From the NCBI GenBank assembly GCA_013821525.1, contig JACDGR010000001.1:1-43119 (forward strand): 43,119 nt of DNA. Reading direction: 5' to 3'. The translations under genes and the position numbers were made by a program. Position 1 is the first letter of the stretch, and every line of letters begins with the position of its first letter. Below the pieces are notes generated by a model that worked only from the letters and a program-made list of their open reading frames with translations, was not told the DNA's origin and made no database searches. Below are positions 29,738 through 37,297 of this stretch, in pieces. Origin of the DNA: Actinomycetota bacterium. Lineage in GTDB: Bacteria; Actinomycetota; Thermoleophilia; Gaiellales; Gaiellaceae.

Positions 29738-29812
29738 TCACCCGCGCAAGAGCAGCACGACGACGACGATGATGATCAGGATCAGCAGGACCGCGCCGCC
29801 GCCGATGTACAT
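29738..29812 (-). CDS. 24-residue hydrophobic membrane peptide
   Basis: ATG start that overlaps the stop of the 28-residue gene before it (TGATG), with GGGG about 7 bases upstream. The peptide is MYIGGGAVLLILIIIV followed by VVVLLLRG: after a Gly-rich turn it is one pure membrane helix with a single Arg at the end. With the neighbouring 28-residue peptide it forms a pair of tiny membrane proteins ahead of the lysis genes. A pore-forming or holin-controlling role is plausible. Confidence 0.65.
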   Translation of the reverse strand: MYIGGGAVLLILIIIVVVVLLLRG

Positions 29813-29898
29813 CAGCGACCCCAGCGCCCGAGAGCCCACAGGATCAGGATCGCGACGAGTAGCGCGGTGTTGAGCCAGAGATGAGCCTGGATATTCAT
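29812..29898 (-). CDS. 28-residue membrane peptide
   Basis: ATG start overlaps the stop of the ejection/wall-hydrolase gene (ATGA) and is preceded by a perfect AGGAGG ribosome site 5 bases away. The peptide MNIQAHLWLNTALLVAIL continues ILWALGRWGR: one membrane helix with a basic end. The excellent ribosome site and coupling on both sides support real expression. Function is unknown; see the paired 24-residue peptide. Confidence 0.72.
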   Translation of the reverse strand: MNIQAHLWLNTALLVAILILWALGRWGR

Positions 29899-30986
29899 GC
29901 GAACCTCCTAGCACCCGCGAGGATGCTCTGGTAGTGCCCCGCGAGGGGGCTGATCTTGACGACGTCGCCAGTGTGCGGCGCCTGGATGAACTGACCATTG
30001 CCGATGTACATCCCGATGTGCCCGATGCGCCCGCCCTCGGAGAACGCGAGTGCGTCTCCCGGCTGCAGTTGCGACGGGTCGACGGCGCGCCCAGCCTTGA
30101 ACTGGTCTGCTGCGACGCGGGGGATCTTCACGCCGAGCTTGCCCCAGACGTACTGCAGGAGACCGGAGCAGTCGAAGCCACTCTTCGGGTCGGCGGCGCC
30201 GAAGACGTACTTGGTGCCGAGGTAGTGCTTCGCGAGCTCTACGGCCTTCTGGCCTTCGGCGGTCAGGCCCTTCGGCGGGGCGCCTTTGAGTGGCACGGTG
30301 ACGTGTGTCCGAGGCAGCGTCGGCTGCGTCGGCGTCACGGGTTGCGTCTGCTGAGTCGCCATGCTGCTAGCGGTCAGGCTCGAGAAGTCCGGCGCCTGTG
30401 GTGCGAGGGTGCGCTGACCGCTGATCTTGCCGAGCGCGTCGAGTGCACGCTGGTTGCCTTGCTGGCGGAGGTTGTACGACTGCTGGTAGGCGGCGAGGTT
30501 CGGGAGTCCCTGCGTGGTGGGCTGCGGAGCACCTGCGACGGGGGCGCTCGCCTGCGGGGTGGCTGGAAGCGGCTGCCCCGCCGGCGCCACCTGCCCCGGT
30601 AGCCCCGCGTAGCGTGTCCGGTAGTAGCCGAGCGCGGCACGCTCCTCGGCGGGTTTGTCGGCGGGGCGCTCGTAGCGGTAGACGATCTCGTGGATCTGCT
30701 GTTCGGGCGTGAGGCCAGAGAGGTTGAGTCGCGCGAGCGCCTTCGCGGTGTAGTCGGCGCTGACGTTCGGGTTGAGGAAGCGTCGCGGGTTCGGGTCACC
30801 CGTGATCGTCCCACCCGCGTTGTTGTTCTGGAACAAGCCGAATGCGTGGCCGCCGTCGCCGATCGCGGCCGGGTTCAGGCCCGACTCGTGCTGTGCGATC
30901 GCGGCGAGCGGACGCCAGTCGAGCCCGTTCGCGGCAGCAGCCCGCTTGATCGCGGCGAGCGGATCGGGGATTGCGGGATTCGCCAT
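29895..30986 (-). CDS. Virion wall hydrolase: lytic transglycosylase plus NlpC/P60 fusion
   Basis: A 363-residue protein with two enzymatic domains. Residues 1-125: lysozyme/SLT-like domain, LAAIAQHESGLNPAA with catalytic-type Glu34, GHAFGLFQNN, NVSADYTAKALARL, YYRTRYAG. Residues 130-230: Pro/Gln/Thr linker. Residues 245-360: NlpC/P60 peptidase, GFDCSGLLQYVWG (Cys273), GRIGHIGMYIGNGQFIQAPH (His323, further His338). It would cut both glycan and peptide bonds. Following the large ejection proteins, it fits a virion-borne enzyme that opens the wall during DNA entry. GAGGG lies 9 bases before the ATG. No signal peptide. Confidence 0.87.
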   Translation of the reverse strand: MANPAIPDPLAAIKRAAAANGLDWRPLAAIAQHESGLNPAAIGDGGHAFGLFQNNNAGGTITGDPNPRRFLNPNVSADYTAKALARLNLSGLTPEQQIHEIVYRYERPADKPAEERAALGYYRTRYAGLPGQVAPAGQPLPATPQASAPVAGAPQPTTQGLPNLAAYQQSYNLRQQGNQRALDALGKISGQRTLAPQAPDFSSLTASSMATQQTQPVTPTQPTLPRTHVTVPLKGAPPKGLTAEGQKAVELAKHYLGTKYVFGAADPKSGFDCSGLLQYVWGKLGVKIPRVAADQFKAGRAVDPSQLQPGDALAFSEGGRIGHIGMYIGNGQFIQAPHTGDVVKISPLAGHYQSILAGARRFA

Positions 30987-31150
30987 CAGGGAGTACCCTC
31001 GCGGGTAGTGGAGAACTGGTTAGCCCAACTGCTCGCCGTAGCGTTCTGCATAGCGCTGTTCGCCGTCGTCCACTTCACGCTCGGCGGCGCGTGGGATGCA
31101 ATCGCGATCATCGCGTGCATCTGCGGATTCGTGTTCTTCACCGGGGTCAT
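30986..31150 (-). CDS. Possible 54-residue linker ORF in the ejection operon
   Basis: This frame fills the only sizeable gap in the ejection module. Its ATG overlaps the stop of the 1218-residue gene (ATGA), GGAG lies 5 bases upstream, and its TGA overlaps the ATG of the wall hydrolase (TGATG). These signals match the operon. The peptide itself (MTPVKNTNPQMHAMIAIASH start) is Ala/Thr/Ser/Met-rich and does not look folded. The opposite strand holds a much more protein-like membrane ORF (31008-31202), so it is unclear which, or both, are used. Confidence 0.42.
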   Translation of the reverse strand: MTPVKNTNPQMHAMIAIASHAPPSVKWTTANSAMQNATASSWANQFSTTREGTP

Positions 31151-31202
31151 GGAAGCTCCGTCGCGTCTGATCCGCCAGATAGCAGGGCGGCGAGAGCCTT
31201 AG
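31008..31202 (+). CDS. Possible antisense two-helix membrane protein (64 residues)
   Basis: A plus-strand frame from a GTG at 31008. It reads VENWLAQLLAVAFCIALF, then a second hydrophobic helix WDAIAIIACICGFVFFTGVM, then a basic tail PSRLIRQIAGRREP. This is an ideal holin-like hairpin and fits the positive-inside rule. Against it: neighbouring genes are all on the minus strand, the ribosome site (AGGGAG) is 14 bases away, and it overlaps the 3' end of the 1218-residue gene. Third codon positions coincide with the minus frame, so GC3 cannot decide between the strands. Confidence 0.33.
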   Translation: MENWLAQLLAVAFCIALFAVVHFTLGGAWDAIAIIACICGFVFFTGVMEAPSRLIRQIAGRREP

Positions 31203-34200
31203 GGTTCTTCTCGAAGTACGCCTTGCGCTTGGCGGCCTCCGCGCCGATCGCGCTGTACTTCTTCACGATCGCCGCGGACTTCTCGGGCGTAGTCGCCTTC
31301 GCTTTCATCTCGTCCTTGAATGCCTTACGCAGCTGCGCGGCGAAGGACTTGAAGCCCTTGTACTGGTCTGCCGTCTCATTCCGCAGCGTGATGCGGACGG
31401 GACTGATCTGGTTGAGGATCGGAAGCCACGCAGGCTGATGAGGCTGAACGCCACCGAGCGGCACCTTCTTCGCGGGTCGCTTCTGCTCTGCGAGGAACGG
31501 GATCGACGTGTCCGCCTTGCCGGTGATGCCACCCGATAGCGCGCCGATCGGCGGCACGAATCCGGACGCTTGCGCGCCGATGAAGCGTGCGCGATCCTCG
31601 AGGCTCGCGATCGGCTTGCCCGCTCCGTTTCGGAGCGCCTGGCCGGTCTCGAGGTTCTTCCCCGTGAGCGCCCCGTACCCGATCCCTGCGAACGGCGAGA
31701 GCTGGTTGATTGCTCCGGCTATGTCGACACCACCCGTGGGGGTCGGCTCGAGCATTGTGCCGGGTGAGGCGAACGAGTTGGCGCGCGACGTCGTAAGGCC
31801 CCAGGCGGCGGTCGGCGATCCTCCGAGCGGGATCGACTCCTGCAGGTACTGCGGCAGCGCGCCACGCTGGCTCGAGCCCTGCTGTCCGATGTTGCCAAGA
31901 TCGTAGAGGGCGAGGTCGCGTCCGGTGTACTTGAGCGGAAGCGTCTTGAGCATCAGCGCGAAGACGAACCGCGTCCAGCGATGGAACGGGATCGTCGCGT
32001 CGAGCGCAGGGTTCGACCGCATCGACCCGTAGTCGCCCATCAGGTCGTTGACCTTCTGTACGGCGCGCTCCGCGGCGGCTCGAGTCTCTGGCGTGTCGCC
32101 GTCCGCCATCTTCTGTAGCCACTCGTGGACGGCGTCGTCTGCGGGCTTGAACTTCGCGAGGAAGCCCTTGCCGGCAAGGGTCTTAGCTTCTCCGACGGCG
32201 GCCTTGGCGTACATCGCTTCGCGACCCTTGTTGTCGACGGCGATCGAGAGGTCGCGGATCGTCTTGATGTAGTTGCCGAGCGTCGCCTGTTTGATCGCCT
32301 GCAGCGGCTTGCCTTCGTCGAGCAGGCTGCGCGCGGTTTGCTGTGCGCCGTGGCCGAACTCGCGTGCGATGAAGCCCGCGTCCTGCACGCCTGGTGCGAG
32401 CGGCACGCTGCCGCGTAGCGCGCGAGTCCACGAAGTGAGGCCGGCGCCGCCGATGCCGGCCTGCGCGACGTTCGAGACGAGGTTCGTGAGCGGGTAGGTG
32501 GGGCGCGTCATCAGCACGCCGGTCTTGAACGCGCGGGTGGCGCTTTGGAGCTTTGCGGCGCCAGAGCCTGGTCGGACACGCGCAACGTTCTTCGTGATCT
32601 GGTCGTAGACGGGCCTCGGGACGAGCACGAAGTTGCCATCCGCCGGGACGCGCAGCATCTCGTTCGGGTCGCTAGTCCAGCCCTCGTCGAGGTTCTTGAG
32701 CGTCGAGAGGGCGTCCGCTTCGGCGTTCGTGAAGTCCGCTGCATCTACGGACGCGTCCGCGTTCTTTGGCTTCGTGCGCAGGTTATCGGTGTTGCGCAGC
32801 ACGTAGTTCTCGCGTACCGCATCCGGTAGTGCCTCTCCGTTGGCGACGGGCCTCGAGAGTCCGTTCTTCGGGTTGACCACGTGCTCGACGAACGCCTTTG
32901 CGTCCTGCGCGGTATGCACCTCGAGCAGCTGCCGGTTGAACGCCTCGGGCGTCTGCGTGAAGTTTCCCGACCGGAGCTGGTCGCCGTACGAGCGTGCTTT
33001 GCCGATGCCGGTGATCGGCAGGTTCGCGTTCGCGCGCACGGGCTGGCCGGGCGTGTTGAACTCGCTCTTGACCTTCGGCTTTACCATCGGGACGCGGAAC
33101 GGTTCCGCCGGCTGCTCGGACGCGAACTGCTTGACGAGCTCGTTGTGCTGCCGGTTGAGTTCGGCGACACGCGCGACCGCAGCATCCCGCGTGGCGGGGT
33201 CGGGGCTCGAGCGCGCATCGTCCATGCTCCGCAGTTGACGCTCGACGTCGAGGATGCTCGTCGCCGTCGCGTCTCCCTGCTGGGCGCGCACATGGACAAG
33301 CGGCTGGTAGTCGCGCCGTAGCGCCGCCTCGGGCGAGAGCTTGCCATCGTCCACGAGCTCGCCGGTGCGTCGCTGTGCGACGTCGCGGGCTGCGGTGAGG
33401 AACCGCTCTTCCTTTGGCGTGAGCGGCTGGTCGAACTTCTTCGCCTGAGCGCCTGCGAGTTTGGCCTGCGCCTGCTGCGTGGGCTTCTCCCCGACCGCCC
33501 TGTAGAAGCCTTCGCGCTCGGTAGCGGTGAGCCCCTGAGCTTCGTTCTGCAGCAGCGACGCCTGACGCCGGCGGCTGATGCCTTTCTTCGCGTCGGCGTA
33601 CTCCGAGAACTGCTTGCGGTCGTTCAGCCCGCGCTCGCGCACGATCGTCGAGTGGGCGCCCTGTACGCGGTTCTTCAACGCCTCGCTCTGGAGCGCCTCG
33701 GGCCCGCGTGCGAGCAGCGCGTCAGACGTCTTCTGCGCGAGCCGGACAGTGAGGTTCTGGTCGAGCGTGCCGCGGTTGATCGGCGAGAGCGGGTAGTTCG
33801 ACAGCGTCACGTCGCGCGCCGTCTCGGGCAACTTCGCGACCTTGCCCGCGATACCGCCGACACCCTTCGCTGCGCCGATCGCCATCAGTGCAGCCTGGAA
33901 CGGGTGCTGCTGGACGAACGCTCCGGGGTGTTCGGCCATCTGCAACTGGCTCTTGCCGATGGCCGCGAGTTCGCTGGTGTCCCCCTTTCCGCCGATCCCC
34001 GTGGGGAGTGCTGCGCGCGTCGCGTGCCCGAGCGCAAACCCTCCCTCGGCTGCGTAGACGGGTGTGTAGAGGGCGTCCTTCGGCAGGTTCTTGATCACGT
34101 CCCAGTACGAGCCGCCCTTGTGGTCTGCGAGAGCAGCCGTCAAGAGTTGCGTCGTCGTCGGGTGCGCGGGGAAGCTGTTCCCTCGTGCGAGTGCGGCTGC

Positions 34201-34803
34201 GGCGAGACTCGCTCCGACGCCGGGCAGCGAGAGCGTCTTGTCTCGCGCGAACCCGGCGATCACCTGCTGCTTAGCCTTCGGGTCGAGGCCGAGACTGCTG
34301 ATCGCGCGGAGCGCCGCAGGTGCGACGCTACCGAGCGGGATGCCGGATCCAACGAGACTGAGCGCACGCTGCCCGACCGCGGCGAGGTTCGGCGCGGTCT
34401 GCGCGAACGTGACCGGCCCGGATGCGGCGTGCCCCCGGCCGACGGGCTGTTCGTGCTGCGCGATCGGCTTACGGGTGTCGGCGGCCTTGACGTACTCCTG
34501 GACGATCTTGACGGCTTCCTTGCGGATGGGGCCGGGCGTGTGCGGGTCGGTGGCGTTACTCTTGGCGAGCAGCGCCTGCTGTGCCGGCGTCGCAACGGTC
34601 GCCTGCGTCGGGTCGCCGAGGTACGTGTTGACGGCGAACGGCTTCGCGATCCGCGACGACTGGCGGTTCAATGGGGAGCGCTCACCAGCGACGGCCTTGA
34701 AGAACCCCTTCTGGCCGGGCACCGTCCTCGTCTGCGTGCGGGCAGCGTGCAGCGCCTGATCGAGAATGTCGCCGCCGCCGCTGGAGTACGGGTTGACGCT
34801 CAC
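31147..34803 (-). CDS. Very large ejection/internal virion protein (1218 residues)
   Basis: A 1218-residue protein, the largest in the genome, starting at a GTG immediately after the previous stop. It is mostly helical with alternating charged and Ala/Gly-rich stretches. There is a hydrophobic patch near residues 305-325 (FQAALMAIGAAKGVGGIAG) and another near 770-800 (GVLMTRPTYPLTNLVSNVAQ). Late segments include DLMGDYGSMRSNPALD and IPFHRWTRFVFALMLK, which occur in large internal proteins of podovirus-like phages. No enzymatic motif is visible. By size and position (before the wall hydrolase) it corresponds functionally to T7 gp16-type ejection proteins. Confidence 0.75.
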   Translation of the reverse strand: MSVNPYSSGGGDILDQALHAARTQTRTVPGQKGFFKAVAGERSPLNRQSSRIAKPFAVNTYLGDPTQATVATPAQQALLAKSNATDPHTPGPIRKEAVKIVQEYVKAADTRKPIAQHEQPVGRGHAASGPVTFAQTAPNLAAVGQRALSLVGSGIPLGSVAPAALRAISSLGLDPKAKQQVIAGFARDKTLSLPGVGASLAAAALARGNSFPAHPTTTQLLTAALADHKGGSYWDVIKNLPKDALYTPVYAAEGGFALGHATRAALPTGIGGKGDTSELAAIGKSQLQMAEHPGAFVQQHPFQAALMAIGAAKGVGGIAGKVAKLPETARDVTLSNYPLSPINRGTLDQNLTVRLAQKTSDALLARGPEALQSEALKNRVQGAHSTIVRERGLNDRKQFSEYADAKKGISRRRQASLLQNEAQGLTATEREGFYRAVGEKPTQQAQAKLAGAQAKKFDQPLTPKEERFLTAARDVAQRRTGELVDDGKLSPEAALRRDYQPLVHVRAQQGDATATSILDVERQLRSMDDARSSPDPATRDAAVARVAELNRQHNELVKQFASEQPAEPFRVPMVKPKVKSEFNTPGQPVRANANLPITGIGKARSYGDQLRSGNFTQTPEAFNRQLLEVHTAQDAKAFVEHVVNPKNGLSRPVANGEALPDAVRENYVLRNTDNLRTKPKNADASVDAADFTNAEADALSTLKNLDEGWTSDPNEMLRVPADGNFVLVPRPVYDQITKNVARVRPGSGAAKLQSATRAFKTGVLMTRPTYPLTNLVSNVAQAGIGGAGLTSWTRALRGSVPLAPGVQDAGFIAREFGHGAQQTARSLLDEGKPLQAIKQATLGNYIKTIRDLSIAVDNKGREAMYAKAAVGEAKTLAGKGFLAKFKPADDAVHEWLQKMADGDTPETRAAAERAVQKVNDLMGDYGSMRSNPALDATIPFHRWTRFVFALMLKTLPLKYTGRDLALYDLGNIGQQGSSQRGALPQYLQESIPLGGSPTAAWGLTTSRANSFASPGTMLEPTPTGGVDIAGAINQLSPFAGIGYGALTGKNLETGQALRNGAGKPIASLEDRARFIGAQASGFVPPIGALSGGITGKADTSIPFLAEQKRPAKKVPLGGVQPHQPAWLPILNQISPVRITLRNETADQYKGFKSFAAQLRKAFKDEMKAKATTPEKSAAIVKKYSAIGAEAAKRKAYFEKNPKALAALLSGGSDATELP

Positions 34804-36075
34804 CTAGTAGCCCGTGTGATCCTGAACCGTGGATCCCTCGGGGACGCCGAGGATCCGGAGCTTGCGCTTGCCCATCGGGCCGCTGGCGTTGAACCGATTC
34901 CACACGTTCGCAGGTACGGTCTTGACGACGCGCTTAGGCTTCTGCTTCGTGGTCGACGGCAGCCCCGTGATCGGGTCCGTGCCCGTCTTGTCCGGCTGCG
35001 GGATCATCACGGTGACCTTGTAGGACTTGTAGGCGTTCCCCGTCTTGGGGTCTGTCGTCTTCGCTGCCGCGGTGGTCTTCGCGGCCGTTACCTTGGCGGC
35101 TGCTGCGGTCTTCGCTGCGGTGACGCGTGCAGCGGCGTTGTCCGCCGCGATCTGCGCCTTCGTGCGATTCGTGCTCGAGGTCGTCGCGATCCTGGTGCGG
35201 TTCGTGCTGGTAGTGGTCGCGAGCCGCGTCGCGTTCGTGTCGGAGGTGCGCGCCGTCTGCCCCGACTGGTTGATCTGCGCCAGCAACTGCGCGGCAGCCT
35301 GCGACGACGCCTGCGACGCAGCCTTGTTGCCAAGCTGCGCCTGCAACTGCGCGTCCGACTCGAGCTGCTGCCACGTCGCGAGCTTCGTCTGCACGTTCGC
35401 GGCAGTCACCTTCTGGTTCGCGTCCGTCATCTGCGACTCGCGCGCCGACACCGGCGCGACACCGGAGAGCAGCGACGCGAGCGTCTTCTGCTTGTTCGCA
35501 GCGTTCGTCTGGATGCCGGTGAGCCCCGCGTCGTACGCTTTCTGCGCATTCTGCGCACCCGAACTCGCAGCGGCAGCCTGCAGCGCGCCGTAGTAGTTGC
35601 CGGTACCGGCACCCTGCGACGCGAGGACAGCCTGCGCGCCCGACGCGCCGATCACGCCGGGGCTCGCCGGCGCACCCGCAATGTTCGGAGCGCTCGCAGC
35701 CGTCGCAGCGTTCTGCGTGGCGAGGGTCGCGCCCATCTGGTTCGTCTGGCCGACGCTCGCCTGCTGGATGCCCGCAAGTTGGTCGCGCAGCGACGCGGCG
35801 ACACCCTGCGCTTGTGTGGCGCGGTTCGTAGCCTGCGCGTTGATCTGGTCGTTCGACAGGTACCCCATGCCTGCGAGCTTCTGCGCGTTCGCAGCGTCCT
35901 CGTTGTACCCCGACTGTGCGAGGGTGTGGATCTGCCCGGACGCGTACGGCGTCTGCAACATGAACTGGTCGTACGGGGACGCTTCGTGCCTCGGAGCCTT
36001 GATCGTCGGCTTCTTCAGCTTCACGCCACCAGCGACAGCGCCGCCGAGCCCGAGCGACTTCGGTGTGAGTGCCAT
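34804..36075 (-). CDS. Helical repeat-containing internal virion protein
   Basis: A 423-residue protein with ATG overlapping the stop of the gene before (TAATG). It has a central Ala/Gln/Asn-rich helical region (about 60-270) of coiled-coil type. It also has a tandem 10-residue repeat near 285-305 (RLATTTSTNRTRIATTSSTN), and a Lys/Ala stretch (TAAKTAAAAKVTAAKTTAAA) that resembles histone-H1-like tails and could bind DNA. The C-terminal 90 residues look folded (YKVTVMIPQPDKTGTDP). By position and composition it is an internal/ejection protein comparable to T7 gp15 or gp14 in role. Confidence 0.7.
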   Translation of the reverse strand: MALTPKSLGLGGAVAGGVKLKKPTIKAPRHEASPYDQFMLQTPYASGQIHTLAQSGYNEDAANAQKLAGMGYLSNDQINAQATNRATQAQGVAASLRDQLAGIQQASVGQTNQMGATLATQNAATAASAPNIAGAPASPGVIGASGAQAVLASQGAGTGNYYGALQAAAASSGAQNAQKAYDAGLTGIQTNAANKQKTLASLLSGVAPVSARESQMTDANQKVTAANVQTKLATWQQLESDAQLQAQLGNKAASQASSQAAAQLLAQINQSGQTARTSDTNATRLATTTSTNRTRIATTSSTNRTKAQIAADNAAARVTAAKTAAAAKVTAAKTTAAAKTTDPKTGNAYKSYKVTVMIPQPDKTGTDPITGLPSTTKQKPKRVVKTVPANVWNRFNASGPMGKRKLRILGVPEGSTVQDHTGY

Positions 36076-36713
36076 TAGAGGTGCCCCTGCAGTCCGGTCG
36101 AGAGCTTCGGGAGTTTCGGTTTCTTGATCGTCGGTGCGCCTGGCTGGTTCTGCGGCCCGTAGACGACCGGCGTGGCGCCCTGCGGGCCGTAGCTGAACGT
36201 GGACGTCGGGCCGGGTGCGGCAACCGGTGCAGCGGCCGGCGCCAGAGCGGCAGCCACAGGCGCCGCAACGGGGATCGCCGGGTCGTTCAGCGCGTTCTGC
36301 GCGAGCGTGCCGTACGCCCCCGTGATCGCGTTCGTGTTCTGCTGGTCGATACCGCCGATCGCCGCGCCGAGCGCCTGACTCGCGTTGTAGTTCCGCTGAC
36401 CCGAGTTCTGCAGTTCGTGCGCCTGCATCGCTGCGTGACCACCGCTGAACAGCGCGCCGTGCGCGTTCGCATTGTTCGTGATGCCGTACTGGTTGCCACT
36501 CAACTGCTGGCGAAGCTGCGCCTGCACGCTGTACGGGTTCTGGTCGGCAGCAGCAACGTCACCCGGTGCGATGCCGTAGCGAGCCGCTTCCTCGGGAGAG
36601 AGCGCCGACGACGACCCGTAGTTCAAGATCAAGTCTTTCAGCGACTTCGAGAGGCCACCGTGCGTCGCGAGGTACGCCGGGTCGAGCTGCGCTTGCGACC
36701 AGTAGTCAGCCAT
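36075..36713 (-). CDS. Small internal virion protein
   Basis: A 212-residue protein starting MADYWSQAQLDPAYLATHGG. The ATG overlaps the previous stop (TAATG); upstream in-frame sequence is Arg-rich and discarded. The helical middle (PYSVQAQLRQQLSGNQYGI, then HAAMQAHELQNSGQRNYNA) is Gln/Asn-rich; the C-terminal third is Pro/Ala-rich and ends KPKLPKLSTGLQGHL. The neighbouring 423-residue protein has a similar Q/N/A-rich helical composition and a KKPTIKAP segment close to the TIKKPKLPKL segment here. Likely the smallest of the ejection proteins. Confidence 0.68.
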   Translation of the reverse strand: MADYWSQAQLDPAYLATHGGLSKSLKDLILNYGSSSALSPEEAARYGIAPGDVAAADQNPYSVQAQLRQQLSGNQYGITNNANAHGALFSGGHAAMQAHELQNSGQRNYNASQALGAAIGGIDQQNTNAITGAYGTLAQNALNDPAIPVAAPVAAALAPAAAPVAAPGPTSTFSYGPQGATPVVYGPQNQPGAPTIKKPKLPKLSTGLQGHL

Positions 36714-37297
36714 TACTGCACCCTCAGTGGTGTGATTTTCAGCCAGCGCTTCTCGAACGAGACAGCGCCTCCGCCGACGCTCTTGTACTTCGCGACGATC
36801 GGCGTTCCAGACGCGAGGCCCGTATGGACGCGCATCGCGGAGGCGGACACGAGCTGCGCGCCAGCGGCGAACTGCGTGATAAGGATGCGATCGGCGTCGA
36901 CGGCTGCGGTGACGCCGATGTCGAAGCTCATCCACGGCGCGCTCGTCGTTGTCGTCGTCAGCCCGGCGCCGAACTCGATCGCGTAGTCCCCGGCGAGCGG
37001 CACGGTGATCGACGGGCCGGCGGTCGTGAGCGCGGCGTACGTCGCGCTCGCCGTGGACTCGCTAGCGTCGACGTACTGCACGAGCGGCGTTGCACCGCTC
37101 GGGTACCAGTAGCCGTCGGTGAACAACTCGAACGACCAGTTGATCGCGTTGATCGCTGCGGTCTGCGCGGCGCTCAGCTGGTAACGGATCGACGTGCCGA
37201 CCGACTGGTTGCCGGGCAGCTGGTTGACGATCTGCGTCTGCCGCTGGTAGCGCCGGTCGATGCCGTTTTCGCCTGCGACGAACGGGTTCTGGTTCAC
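36713..37297 (-). CDS. Virion protein with C-terminal beta-sandwich
   Basis: A 194-residue protein with GTG start (GTGA). N-terminal helical part with RRYQRQTQIVNQLPGNQSVG, then a beta-rich C-terminal half: GPSITVPLAGDYAIEFGAGL, PWMSFDIGVTAAVDADRILI, and GTPIVAKYKSVGGGAVSFEKRW in parts, ending WLKITPLRVQ. This matches the C1q/jelly-roll-like end domain common in tail-associated proteins. It lies between the nozzle-like protein and the ejection proteins. Probable tail decoration or fibre-like component; the exact role is unknown. Confidence 0.68.
   Translation of the reverse strand: MNQNPFVAGENGIDRRYQRQTQIVNQLPGNQSVGTSIRYQLSAAQTAAINAINWSFELFTDGYWYPSGATPLVQYVDASESTASATYAALTTAGPSITVPLAGDYAIEFGAGLTTTTTSAPWMSFDIGVTAAVDADRILITQFAAGAQLVSASAMRVHTGLASGTPIVAKYKSVGGGAVSFEKRWLKITPLRVQ

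Noticed and set aside
33652..36078. Long plus-strand open frame (about 800 residues) opposite the ejection proteins
   Set aside because: Arg/Leu/Val-rich antisense shadow without ribosome site or recognisable motifs; the minus-strand genes are coupled and well formed.
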